Shown here: positions 6,645 through 15,568 of the stretch, piece after piece
Position numbering within the stretch: the stretch's first letter is position 1
How the letters are laid out: each line of letters starts with the position of its first letter
Source: JADJOM01 sp963817435
Lineage (GTDB): Bacteria; Gemmatimonadota; Gemmatimonadetes; Gemmatimonadales; GWC2-71-9
DNA: 64,000 nucleotides
Reading direction: 5' to 3'
Assembly: GCA_963817435.1 (NCBI GenBank)
Contig: CAWFNY010000002.1
Location: 372,001-436,000, forward strand
Translations under genes and position numbers: made by a program
The notes under the pieces: model-generated
Told to the model about the DNA's origin: nothing
The model's input: only the letters and a program-made list of their open reading frames with translations
Database searches by the model: none

Positions 6645-9600
6645 CGTGTACGGTGGCCCACGGACGAGGGGTCAGGGTTGTCGCCGGTGATGGTCGACGT
6701 CGTCGAGGCGGCGTTCACCGTATGCGCCACGCCGGCCGACGTGCTGCCGGTGTAGTTGGCGTCGCCGCCGTAGGCCGCCGTCAGGGTCTTGGCGCCCGCC
6801 GTGGTCGAGGTGAGCTGGCAGGAGCCGGCGCCCGCCACCAGCGAGCCATTGCAGGTGGCGCCGCTGCCGTCGCTCACCGTGACCGAGCCGGTCGGGGTCG
6901 CGCCGGCGCCGGTGACGCCGAAGCTGACGGTGTAGGCCTGGCCCGTCACCGAGCTCGCCGCGGAGACCGACGAGATCGTGGTGCTGCTCGACGTGGCGCC
7001 GACCGTACTGGTAAAGGGACTTCCGCTGATCGCCGTGCCGTTCAGGGTGATGGCGACGTTGTCGCTGCCCGCGGTGGCCGGCGTGTACGAGGCGGAGTAG
7101 GTGCCGTTGCCGTTGTCGGTCACGGCCGGCGTGGCGCTGTTGGCGCCGGTCACGCCCACCGTCACGGTGGCGCCACCGACGGTGACGAGGTTGCCGGAGA
7201 CGTCCTTCGCCTGGACCGAGATGTTCGTCGCGACGCCGACGGTGCCGCCCGGCACGGTGGCCGTGGACTGCGCCCCGCTCGCCGGCCCGGCGGTGATGTT
7301 GATCGCCGAAGTCGTGGCGTTCGCGGCGCCCGCCGTGAGCTTGAGGGTTCGGGAGCCAATGAGCCCGGTGATGGCCAGGTTGCCGAAGCTCGCCACCCCG
7401 GCGCCGTCGGTGAAGACGGTGAGCGTGCCGCCGAGCGTCCCGGCACCGGTCGCGATGCTCGCCGTGACGCCGGTGCTCGGCACCAGGTTGTTGCTCGCGT
7501 CACGCACCACCGCGACCGGCTGGGTGGCAAAGGCGACAGTGTTCTGCGCGCTCGACGACGGCTGCACGCTGATCGTGACGCTGCTCGGCGCCCCCGCCGT
7601 GAGGGCGATGGTGCCCGAGCCGACGCTCACGTAACCGGAAGCCGCGAACAGCAGGCTGAAGTTGCCGGCGGTCCCGGTCAGCTTGAGGTCGGTGAAGACC
7701 GCCTGGCCGCTCGAGTTGGTGACCTCGGTGAGGGTGCCGCCGAGCGTGGCGCCGGTGCCGCTGTTGATCGAGGCGACCACCGACACGCCGGCGAGGCTCA
7801 CCGGATTGCCGCTGCCGTCCCTGAGCTGCACCACCGGCTGCTGCGGGAAGATCGTCCCGTTCACGGCGCTGGCGGACGGCTGCGTGGTGATACCGAGCTG
7901 GCTGCCGCCGCCCGCGCTGAGCGCGATGGCCGAGGACGTGACCGGGGTGAGCGCGGTCCCGGTGAAGCTCAGCGTGTATGAGCCCGCGGTGCCGGTGAGG
8001 GTGAGGCCGGTGAAGGTGGCGGCCCCGCTGCTGTTGGTCGTCGCGACGGCGTTGGTCAGGGAGCCGCCGGTCGGGCCGGAGGCGATCGACGCCGTGATCG
8101 CGATGCCGGCGGTGCTGACGGGATTCCCCGCGCCGTCGCGGAGCTGCAGCACCGGCGGCGACGAGAAGGCGACGCCGCTCGACGCGGTGGACGGCGGCTG
8201 CGTGGTGAAGCTGAGCGTCGTGGCGGGGCCGGCCGTGACCGCGACCGCATTCGATGCCACGGTGCCCAGGCCGTTCGCCGTCGCATCGAACTGGAAGGTG
8301 TAGCTGCCGACCAGACCGGTGAGCGTGAAGCCGGTGAAGGTCGCGAGTCCGGTGGTGCTGGTGGTCGCGGCGAGCGGCGTCAGCACCGGCGTCCCGCCCG
8401 GGCTGGTGAGCACGGAGGCGGTGACGACCACGCCGGGGAGCGGCGTCGCCACGGCGTTGTTGTACTGGTCGGCGACCTGGACCCGGGGCGTGATCGCAAA
8501 GGCGACGCCGCTCTGCACCGTGGTCGAGGGCTGCCGGTTCATGATGATCCTGGTCGCGGCACCCGCGGTCCCGGTCGCGCTGAAGCTGACCGGGTTGCCG
8601 GTGATGCCCGAGCCGGTGACCGTGGCGGTGACGGTGTTGGTGCGCACGCTGGTGTCGAGCGTCCAGCTCGTCAGGGTGGCGATCCCGGAGGAGTTGGTCG
8701 TCTGGGTCGCGCCGACCAGGATGCCCGCCGGACCGGCGGTGATCGCGAAGGTGACGGTGACACCCGGGACCGGATTGTTGACGGCGTCGCGCACCAGCAC
8801 CGACGGCGGCGCGGCGACGGCGGTGCCCACGGTCGCCGACTGGGTGGTGACGCTGCTGGCGACGACGGAGGTCGGCCCGCCGGACGTGCCGGTGGCGGTG
8901 AAGGTCACCGGATTGCCGGTGATGCCGCTGCCGGCGGCGGTGGCCGTCAGCGTGTTGGTCCCCGCGGTGGAGCCGAGGGTCCAGCTCCCGACCGACGCGA
9001 GCCCGCTGGCGCTGGTCGAGGTGGTCGGACCGGTCACGCCGCCGCCGCCACTCGCGACGACGAAGGTGACGCTGACGCCGCTCTTCGGATTGCCGAAGGC
9101 GTCGGTCACCAGCACCTGCGGCGGGATGGCGACGGCGGTGCCGACCTGCGCGGACTGTCCGTCGCCGGCGTTGCTCACGATTACCGCGGCGGCACCGGCG
9201 ATACCGGTGGCCGTGAAGGTGACCGGGCTCCCGCTCAGGGTGCCGGAGGTGGCGGTCAGTGTGTTAGGCCCGGCGGCCGTGCCCAGGGTCCAGCTCCCGA
9301 CCGCCGCGATGCCCAGCGCGTTGGTGGTCGTCGTGGCCCCGGTGATCGCGCCGCCGCCGGTGGCGACGGCGAAGGTGACGCTGACGCCGGCGACCGGGTT
9401 GTTGTTCGCGTCGGTGACCTTCACCGACGGGGCGGTCGCGACATTGGTGTTGACCGTGGCCGACTGGTTGTTGCCGGCATTGAGCGTGATGGCCGTCGCG
9501 ACGCCCGAGACACCGGTGGCATTGAAGCTGACGGGGCTTCCGGTGAGGCCGGTCGCCGTCGCGGTCACGGTGTTGGTGCCGGCGATCGAGCCGAGAGTCC

Positions 9601-9703
9601 AGCTCGTGACCGTGGCGACACCGGTGGAGTCGGTGGTCTGGCTCGCGCCATTGAGCGACCCGCCGCCGGCGGTGACGGCGAAGGTGACGGCGACGCCGCT
9701 CAC
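6641..9703 (-). CDS. Ig-like giant protein, largest intact segment
   Basis: A 1020-residue open frame made wholly of Ig-like domains. The frame remains correct upstream of the first Met, to about 9845. Big_1-type repeats (GVSVTFAVATGGGAITGATTTTNALG, here cut by variants) give way to domains with QPS-SA/QPVVQLRDGSGNPV signatures. Near 7000-7100 there is a filamin-like repeat (NGTYSASYTPATAGSDN). It ends out of frame after DNPDPSSVG, where one base appears to be missing near 6650. Confidence 0.65.
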   Translation of the reverse strand: MSGVAVTFAVTAGGGSLNGASQTTDSTGVATVTSWTLGSIAGTNTVTATATGLTGSPVSFNATGVSGVATAITLNAGNNQSATVNTNVATAPSVKVTDANNNPVAGVSVTFAVATGGGAITGATTTTNALGIAAVGSWTLGTAAGPNTLTATSGTLSGSPVTFTATGIAGAAAVIVSNAGDGQSAQVGTAVAIPPQVLVTDAFGNPKSGVSVTFVVASGGGGVTGPTTSTSASGLASVGSWTLGSTAGTNTLTATAAGSGITGNPVTFTATGTSGGPTSVVASSVTTQSATVGTAVAAPPSVLVRDAVNNPVPGVTVTFAITAGPAGILVGATQTTNSSGIATLTSWTLDTSVRTNTVTATVTGSGITGNPVSFSATGTAGAATRIIMNRQPSTTVQSGVAFAITPRVQVADQYNNAVATPLPGVVVTASVLTSPGGTPVLTPLAATTSTTGLATFTGFTLTGLVGSYTFQFDATANGLGTVASNAVAVTAGPATTLSFTTQPPSTASSGVAFSSPPVLQLRDGAGNPVSTAGIAITASIASGPTGGSLTNAVATTNSSGAATFTGLTLTGTAGSYTLSFTGTALTPVTSSAIALSAGGGSQLGITTQPSASAVNGTIFPQQPVVQLRDGSGNPVSLAGVSVVASINSGTGATLGGTLTEVTNSSGQAVFTDLKLTGTAGNFSLLFAASGYVSVGSGTIALTAGAPSSVTISVQPSSSAQNTVAFATQPVAVVRDASNNLVPSTGVTASIATGAGTLGGTLTVFTDGAGVASFGNLAITGLIGSRTLKLTAGAANATTSAINITAGPASGAQSTATVPGGTVGVATNISVQAKDVSGNLVTVGGATVTVGVTGANSATPAVTDNGNGTYSASYTPATAGSDNVAITLNGTAISGSPFTSTVGATSSSTTISSVSAASSVTGQAYTVSFGVTGAGATPTGSVTVSDGSGATCNGSLVAGAGSCQLTSTTAGAKTLTAAYGGDANYTGSTSAGVAHTVNAASTTSTITGDNPDPSSVGHRTR

Positions 9704-9844
9704 CGGATTCCCGACGCCGTCAACGACGAGGACCGACGGCGGCGCAGCGACGGCGGTCCCGACCGGGGCGCTCTGGCTGGTGACCGAGTTGGCCGAGATC
9801 TGCGTCGCGGGGCCCGCGGCGAGCGTGAAGCTCGCCGGAGGGCG

Positions 9845-10650
9845 TGGAGGTCAGGCCCGCTCGAGGAGAAGAGCAGCGAGTAGCTGCCGACCGGACCGGT
9901 CAGGCGTGAGCGTAGGTGAAGGTCGCGGTCCCGCTGGCGTTGGTGGTCGACCTGGCGGCCGGAGGGGTTCACGGTGCCGCCCGGCCCGATGTTGATCGCG
10001 GCCGTGACCGAGCGGCCGGAGGTGGGACCGGGTTACCCGAGGCATCCACGCACCTGCACACCGGCTGCTGCGCGAGCGGCGACACCGCTCTGCTCGGTGG
10101 CGACGGGCTGCGTCAGCGACCACGAGCGCCGCCGGCGGCGCCGGCCGTCAGCGAATAGCGGATTCGAGGTGACACCGGTCAGGTTGGTGCCGGTGAAGTT
10201 CAGGGTATAGCTCCCGACGGTCCCCGACGAGCGACAGGTTGCTGAAGGTGGCAACGCCGTTCACCGTCAGCACCGTCGTGTTGCCGCCGAGCGTGCCGCT
10301 CGATTGCGCCGCGCTGATGGCGACGTTGCTGGTGCGTGACGTTGTTGCCGTTCTGGTCCTGCAGCTGAATGACCGGCTGCTGGGCGAAGACGACGCCATT
10401 GGCCGCGGTCGCGGAGGGCTGGGTGCGTGATCGCGAGGCGGCCGGCGGTGCCGGCGGTGCCGGTCGCGGAGAAGGTGACGCTCGGTCGGGCCGCCGGCCA
10501 GGGTCGCCGTCGCGCTCGAGCGTGTTGGCGCCGGTGCTGGTCCCGAGGGTCCAGGTGGCGGAGGTCAGGCCGTTCACGTCGGTGGGCTGCGGCGGCAGCC
10601 CACGCTGCCGCCGCCGCACGCCACGGTGAAGCTCGACGGTGACACCGCGA
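9845..10650. other. Indel-dense stretch of the giant Ig-like gene
   Basis: All three minus-strand frames here hold short pieces of recognisable Ig-like sequence, for example QLQDQNGNNVT, NTVLTVNGVATFSN and TSATWTLGTSTGANTL. They are broken by repeated one-base gains such as GGCGTGAGCGTAGG in place of the usual repeat spacing. This density of indels does not occur elsewhere in the window and suggests local sequence error. Confidence 0.65.
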
Positions 10651-11925
10651 CACCGGGTTGCCGCTCGCGTCGGTGATCTTCACCTGCGGATCGATCGGCA
10701 CCGGCGAGCCGGCGGTGGCGCTCTGGCCGTCGCCGGCCACCTTGGCGATCGCGGCCGCGGCCCCGGCGGTCAGCGTGATGCTGCCGCTGGTCGCCCCGGT
10801 GAGCGTGGGCGCCGTGAACGACAGGGTGCGCGGGCCGACGGTGCCGCTGATCAGGAGATCGCTGTAGCTGGCCTGGCCGCTGGCGCCGGTGGTGGCGGTG
10901 AGCGTGCCGCCCAGGGTGCCGCCGCCGGTCGCGATCGCGGCGGTGACGACGATGCCCGCCTGACTCACGGCGTTGCCGGCCGCATCCTCGAGCTGCAGCA
11001 CCGGCTGGGTCGTGAAGATCACGCCGCTCTGCGCGCTGGATGCCGGCTGGGTGATCAGCGCGAGCTTCGCCGCCGGGCCTGCGGTGATCGTGGTCGGCGT
11101 CGCCGTGACACCGGTGAGTCCGCTGCCGCCGAAGGCGAGGGTGTAGCTCCCGACGGCGCCACTGATGATCAGGTTGCCGAAGGTCGCGGTGCCGTTCGGG
11201 GCGGTGAGTACGGTGTCGGTGCCGGCGAGCGTCCCGCTCGCACCAGTCGCAATCGTCGCCACGATCGCGACGCCCGCCTGATTGACCGGGTTACCGACCC
11301 CGTCGCGCAACTGGATGACGGGGGCCGGGGCGAGCGGCACGCCGCTCTGCCCCGTCGCCGGGGGCTGGGTGGTGATGGTCAGCGCCGTCCCGGTCCCCGC
11401 CGCGAGGGCGATGGCCGACGACGTCACCCCCGTGACACCGGTCGCGCCGGCGGTCACCGAGAAGCTCAGCGTGTAGTTGCCGGCGGGGCCGGAGAGCGAG
11501 AGGCCGGCGAAGCTCGCGGTGCCGCTCGCGGTGGTGACGACGCTGGCACTGCCGCCGAGGGTGACCCCGGCCGGAGCGCCGGTGACCACGGCGGTGATGG
11601 TCACCCCCGACTGGGGCACGGTGTTGCCGGTGCCGTCCTGCAACTCGATCACCGGCTGCTGGGCGAAGACCGAGCCGCTCTGCGCGCTGCTCGAGGGCTG
11701 GGTGACGATTCCGAGCTGGGTGGGCGCACCGGCACCGAGCGTCACGGTGCCTGACACGGCGGTGGTCAGCCCGGTGGCGCTGAAGCTGAGGGTCCGCGGT
11801 CCCGCGGAGCCGGTGATCGAGAGATCGGTGAAGCTGGCCGACCCGTTGACGGTGGCGATCGTGAGTCGTACCCCCAAGCGTGCCGCCGCCGCTGGCGATC
11901 GCCGCCGCGACCTGGACCACGCCAC
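10267..11925 (-). CDS. Ig-like giant protein, second segment
   Basis: In the correct frame from about 11868 to 10650. Repeats alternate QPSSSAQSGSVFAQQPVIELQD with TLGGSASVVTTASGTASFAGL and NYTLSFSV patterns, a subtype in which each domain begins with a 'QLG(I/L)(V/I)TQP' strand. The first 18 and last 120 or so codons are out of frame because of flanking indels. At 11865-11880 the DNA reads GTGAGTCGTACCCCC where the sister repeats lack one base. Confidence 0.55.
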   Translation of the reverse strand: MAWSRSRRRSPAAAARLGVRLTIATVNGSASFTDLSITGSAGPRTLSFSATGLTTAVSGTVTLGAGAPTQLGIVTQPSSSAQSGSVFAQQPVIELQDGTGNTVPQSGVTITAVVTGAPAGVTLGGSASVVTTASGTASFAGLSLSGPAGNYTLSFSVTAGATGVTGVTSSAIALAAGTGTALTITTQPPATGQSGVPLAPAPVIQLRDGVGNPVNQAGVAIVATIATGASGTLAGTDTVLTAPNGTATFGNLIISGAVGSYTLAFGGSGLTGVTATPTTITAGPAAKLALITQPASSAQSGVIFTTQPVLQLEDAAGNAVSQAGIVVTAAIATGGGTLGGTLTATTGASGQASYSDLLISGTVGPRTLSFTAPTLTGATSGSITLTAGAAAAIAKVAGDGQSATAGSPVPIDPQVKITDASGNPVSRCHRRASPWRAAAAAWAAAAAHRRERPDLRHLDPRDQHRRQHARARRRPWPAARPSVTFSATGTAGTAGRLAITHPALRDRGQWRRLRPAAGHSAAGPERQQRHAPATSPSARRNRAARSAATRRC

Positions 11926-13723
11926 CGGTCACCGGGTTGCCGGCGGCGTCCTGCACCTGCACCACCGGCTGGGTGGCGAAGGGGACACCGCTCTGCGCCG
12001 AGGCGGCGGGCTGGGTGGTGATCACCAGTTGCGCGGGGGCACCGGCGGTGAGCGCCACGACCGACGAGGTGTCCATCGCGAGCGCGCCCGCCGTGAAGAC
12101 GATCCGGTACGCGCCGGTGGTGCCGAAGAGATCGAGGTTGCCGAAGCTGGCGGCGCCCGCCGCGGAGGTGGCCACGGTCGTGGTGCCACCGAGCGTCGCG
12201 CCGGCGCCGACCACGGCGGCCGTCACCTGCACGTTCGACTGGGCGACGGTATTGCCGAAGGGATCCCAGAGCTGCACCACCGGCTGCTGCGCGAACGCGA
12301 CGCCGCTCTGCGCGCTGCCCGAGGGCTGGGTCGCGACATGCAGCCGGGTGGCGGCGCCGGCCGCGGCGGTGGCGTTGAAGGTGATCGGGTTGTTGCTGAT
12401 GCCGGCGCCCGCGGCGGTGGCGGTCACCGTGTTGGTAACACCGGCCACCGTGCCCAGGGTCCAGGCGGTAAGCGTCGCGATGCCGTTGGCGCCCGTGGCG
12501 ACCGAGACATTCGCGCCACTTCCGTTAGGATCGGCGACGCTGCCGCCACCCGCCGTCACCTGGAAGAGGACGGTGACACCCTGCACCGGGTTGCTGTTCG
12601 CGTCCGTGACCTTCACCGATGGCTTCTGGGTGACGCCGAGGCCAGCGGTGCCCGCGATCGAAGTGGGGCTTTGCGCCACCATCTGCGACGGAGTGGCCGA
12701 GGTGCCGGTCGCGCTGAACTGGAGCTGGGCGAGGCCCGAGGCCGCCGCGGTGAGCTGATTGGAACCCGCGGTGGGCTTGAGGGTCCAGTAGGCGAACGCC
12801 TTGCCCTGCGCGTCGGTGGTGCTGGTGAGCGGAGTGACCGATCCGCCATCGGTCACGACCCAGTTCACGTTGCGGCCCGGCACCCCGTTGCCGTTGGCGT
12901 CCTGCACCTGCACCACGACCGAGTCGGTGAGCTGGAATCCGGCCGGCGCAGTCTGCTGGTCGCCGAAGAGCTTCACCGCGCGGGTCGGGCCCCCCGCCGT
13001 CGCGGTGGAGGTGAACGTCACCGGCGATCCCTTCACGGAGAGCACGGTGGCCGTCGCGGTCTGGGTGCCAGCCGTCAGCCCGAGTCTCCGCTGCACCGCC
13101 GCTCGGCCGTCCGATCCGGTCACACCGGTCGCGGCGCTCACGCTGCCCTGCCCGGCCGGCACCACCCAGTTCACCGTCTGCCCGGCGATCGGGTTGTGAT
13201 ACCGGTCGGTCACCAGCACCGCGAGCGAGTCGCTGAGCGTCGTCCCGACCGGGGCGTTCTGCCCGTCGCCCAGCACCGCGAGCACGGTATCGGCAGCGCC
13301 GGCCACACCGGTCGCGCGGAAGGTCGCAGTCAGCGGCTTGTCGGCCACCTGGCCCAGGACCCGGGCCTCGACGCTCTGGGGGCCCGCGAGCTGCCCCAGC
13401 ACCCAGAACGACCTGGCTCGGCCGTCGATGTCCGTGACCGCCGTGTCGGGGATGACATCGCCACCGGTGCCGCCAGCGAGGAGCTGGAAGACCACCTTCA
13501 CCGTGGGGACGCCTTCACCCTTGGCGTTGGTGATCCGGACGATGAGGGTGTCGGTGAGGCGCAGGCCGACAGCCCCCCGCTGGGCATCACCGCCTTCGAT
13601 CGTGATCTTCGAGGGGAGCTTCTCGCTCGGCAGGGTGAGGCTGTCCCCACCGCCACACCGTACAGCGGCGAGCAGTACGGCCACGGGGACAAACCACCGG
13701 CGGAACGAGGGGAGGCGCGCCAC
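11291..13723 (-). CDS. Ig-like giant protein, N-terminal segment with signal peptide
   Basis: Carries the start codon and export signal MARLPSFRRWFVPVAVLLAA, then RCGGGDSLTLPSEKL. In-frame Ig-like domains follow down to about 11868. The first three are invasin/Big_1-like (GQTVNWVVPAGQGSV, GRAAVQRRLGLTAGTQTATAT). After GGTLGGTT the frame shifts and the remaining 190 or so residues are out of frame. The gene appears monocistronic: the 340-bp gap upstream holds a 96-bp repeat and a minisatellite. Confidence 0.65.
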   Translation of the reverse strand: MARLPSFRRWFVPVAVLLAAVRCGGGDSLTLPSEKLPSKITIEGGDAQRGAVGLRLTDTLIVRITNAKGEGVPTVKVVFQLLAGGTGGDVIPDTAVTDIDGRARSFWVLGQLAGPQSVEARVLGQVADKPLTATFRATGVAGAADTVLAVLGDGQNAPVGTTLSDSLAVLVTDRYHNPIAGQTVNWVVPAGQGSVSAATGVTGSDGRAAVQRRLGLTAGTQTATATVLSVKGSPVTFTSTATAGGPTRAVKLFGDQQTAPAGFQLTDSVVVQVQDANGNGVPGRNVNWVVTDGGSVTPLTSTTDAQGKAFAYWTLKPTAGSNQLTAAASGLAQLQFSATGTSATPSQMVAQSPTSIAGTAGLGVTQKPSVKVTDANSNPVQGVTVLFQVTAGGGSVADPNGSGANVSVATGANGIATLTAWTLGTVAGVTNTVTATAAGAGISNNPITFNATAAAGAATRLHVATQPSGSAQSGVAFAQQPVVQLWDPFGNTVAQSNVQVTAAVVGAGATLGGTTTVATSAAGAASFGNLDLFGTTGAYRIVFTAGALAMDTSSVVALTAGAPAQLVITTQPAASAQSGVPFATQPVVQVQDAAGNPVTGGVVQVAAAIASGGGTLGGTTHDRHRQRVGQLHRSLDHRLRGTADPQLQRHRADHRRVRHRDARCRCAHPARNRHPALEQRAERLGLRPAAGDRVAGRHRQHRAPVGGDHHRRGHRRSGRGHPRRQCQRRHHRERHRELRRPLALRPRRQLHAELLGDRRRDRCHGGDVVGHRPRGGDRDGADHHHPAPGDGAERRAARPGPRHPVARRGR

Positions 13724-13938
13724 AAACCTGGGAGGCTAAAGACAGACCGTTGGAGGGCAGGGGCCATGCCGACTCCGGGGGGCAAATGCTAGCGGCCAAG
13801 CCCTGACTGCGCTAGGAGATCCGGAAACCGTTGCAGGACGGGTGTCGCGTCGCCACCACAGGAGTGTGGTGAAGGGAGGACGACGGGGCGGAAGGGCGGA
13901 AGGCGGACGGGCGGAAACGTCGAAGGGCCGCTCTATGG

Positions 13939-14034
13939 TTTGTCATCCCGAGCGCAGCGAGGGATCCCTCAAGGTGTCGCACGGCGCTCGCCCTAAGAGA
14001 TCCCTCGGTCGCTCCGCTCCCTCGGGATGACAAA
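13939..14034. repeat. 96-bp palindromic element, second full copy
   Basis: It has the same length and identical 14-bp inverted termini (TTTGTCATCCCGAG / CTCGGGATGACAAA) as 4194-4289, with conserved arms and a different centre. It occupies the gap 13724-14063, together with a G-rich minisatellite at about 13876-13917. Nothing else is recognisable there. Confidence 0.85.
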
Positions 14035-14063
14035 CCGAGGGTCGCCCTCCTCCGCCCCCGCCC

Positions 14064-14735
14064 TTACGGCAGCGTGATACCGATTCCGAAGGCCAGCACC
14101 CGCTCCCGGTGGCTCTGGTAGTCCTGTCCGATCAGATCGAGCGAAGGAGTGATCGAGACGCGGCGGCTGACTGGTACGTCGTAGCCGAGCCCGAAGGACC
14201 AGGCAGTGCCATGCTCGTCCCGGTTCCTGATGGTGCCGAACTGGTCATAGGTGCGCAGGTTGTCGAGCGCCCAGCCCAGCCCGCCCTTGAGCCAGAAGCC
14301 GGCCTCCGGTACCGGATAGACCTGCGCGATCCCGAGGATACTGCCCAGCACCCGATCGTACTGGGGGTTGGCGTAGTAGGAGGCGCCCCAGAGCTGCATT
14401 TCACCGCCGAGCAGCAGCGAGCGGTTCACGGTCCCGCCGAGCTTGAGGTAGCCGGCGCCCCCACCCTTGCCATCGCTCCAGCCAAGGCCGTCGCGGGCAT
14501 CGAACGATTCGGAGCCGGCGCCGATGCCGGCGGCGAACCAGAAGCCGCTCCGCCGGGTGCGGCCCGAACGATCGGAGACCTCCCGCAGCCCGCCACAATT
14601 ATCGCTGCAGTGTCCCCGTGGATGGCGATTGCGGGGCTGCGGATCCTCGTCCTGCGCGGCGAGCAGGGTCGGGGCGGCGAGACCGAGGCCCGCGAGGAGT
14701 ACCAGGAGTCGGAATGAAGCGGCGCGAGTAGGCAT
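14064..14735 (-). CDS. Outer-membrane beta-barrel protein
   Basis: A 223-residue secreted protein. The start at 14735 is preferred because it gives a clean signal peptide (FRLLVLLAGLGLAAPTLLAAQ) and has GAGAGGGA 8 bp upstream. The mature part begins with a Cys-containing polar linker (CSDNCGG). It then alternates short amphipathic strands with Gly/aromatic content (FWFAAGIGAG, GYLKLGGTVN, LLLGGEMQLWG) and ends FGIGITLP, a barrel-type C-terminal strand. The ligand is unknown. It is probably cotranscribed with the barrel gene 13 bp upstream. Confidence 0.75.
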   Translation of the reverse strand: MPTRAASFRLLVLLAGLGLAAPTLLAAQDEDPQPRNRHPRGHCSDNCGGLREVSDRSGRTRRSGFWFAAGIGAGSESFDARDGLGWSDGKGGGAGYLKLGGTVNRSLLLGGEMQLWGASYYANPQYDRVLGSILGIAQVYPVPEAGFWLKGGLGWALDNLRTYDQFGTIRNRDEHGTAWSFGLGYDVPVSRRVSITPSLDLIGQDYQSHRERVLAFGIGITLP

Positions 14736-14748
14736 GGCAGTGTCCCTC

Positions 14749-15381
14749 TCAGTCATGACCGTCGAAGGTGAGCGTGAGACCGACGTTGATGACGCGTTCC
14801 CGGTACCCTGAGGGTCCGGTGATGTCCATTCGAACCATCTCGATACTCGGCCCGAGCCAGATGCCGCGGGCCACCGGTGCCTCGAAGCCACCGCCGACCG
14901 ACCAGGCGAGTCCGTAGTCGGAAGTGATGGTGCTGCTGCAGCCGCAGTAGGAATCCGTCAGGTCCTGGCCGTAGCGTCCGAACCCGCCGGCGCCCCGCAG
15001 GTAGAGACCGCTCGCGCGGAGGGGGTAGACCCGTGCGCCGAGCATCGCGGCGGTGACGGTCTCGAGCGCCCCGTCACCGGTGACGTTGAACCAGGCGAAG
15101 CCTTCGAAGCCCACCCGGAGCTGCTGCCCGAGGGTGGCGCCGAGCGCGAGGTTGACGGTGGGGCGGATGCGGGAGGAGCTGTACGGTCCGGGCGCGCCCA
15201 GACCCGCGATGCCCTCGCCACCGAGCCCCAGGCCGAAGCTCGCGTAATAGGGGCCCCGGCGCGCACCGGCGGGATCGTCGTCGACGGGACGGAGATAGGG
15301 ATTCTCGTGCTCTTGTGCGACCAGGGGACCTGCGAGGCAGAACGCGCCGGCGAGCAATGCGGCGAGCCTGGGGATACGCAT
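14749..15381 (-). CDS. Outer-membrane beta-barrel protein
   Basis: A 210-residue protein with signal peptide LAALLAGAFCLAGPLVAQ and a predicted eight-strand barrel (YYASFGLGLGGEG, LALGATLGQQLRVGFEGFAW, GLAWSVGGGFEAPVARGIWLG), ending VGLTLTFDGHD. A CGCSS motif sits in an extracellular-type loop. It resembles the next gene (14064-14735) and the barrel at 60876-61451 in layout, so the three are likely paralogues. The function is unknown. It is the first gene of a two-gene unit. Confidence 0.72.
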   Translation of the reverse strand: MRIPRLAALLAGAFCLAGPLVAQEHENPYLRPVDDDPAGARRGPYYASFGLGLGGEGIAGLGAPGPYSSSRIRPTVNLALGATLGQQLRVGFEGFAWFNVTGDGALETVTAAMLGARVYPLRASGLYLRGAGGFGRYGQDLTDSYCGCSSTITSDYGLAWSVGGGFEAPVARGIWLGPSIEMVRMDITGPSGYRERVINVGLTLTFDGHD

Positions 15382-15568
15382 CTCGACGTGACCTCGGTCG
15401 GTGTATCTTGGTGGCGCTGGAACGGGTGACAGGAAGCAGGCGGAAGCAAGCTGTAGACCGCGCGCGAACCGATCCCGTAACCGAATGCCATCAAGTGATT
15501 TACAGGACAGGCCTCCGGAGAAGTGTCCCTCGAGATGTCCTCAAATCAGGACACGGTGTCACCCCCCA

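Larger units (their letters stand above)
5272..13723 (-). pseudogene. Giant Ig-like repeat lipoprotein, one gene broken by frameshifts
   Basis: Successive minus-strand frames encode one continuous array of Ig-like domains of about 95-105 residues, roughly 2800 residues in all. The start at 13723 opens a signal peptide ending LLAAVRC followed by GGGDS, an export/lipoprotein signal with an atypical lipobox. Domain types run from invasin-like Big_1 (patterns VTFAVTAGGGSV, ATVGSWTLG, NTLTATA, SPVTFTATG) to filamin-like and Big_3_5-like (TPTGSVTVSDG, KTLTATYGGD) near the C-terminus. Frameshifts map near 11868, 10650, several at 9845-10650, 6650 and 5965. Each looks like a 1-base indel, so sequence error is as likely as true gene decay. 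The role is presumably cell-surface adhesion or structure. Confidence 0.75.
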
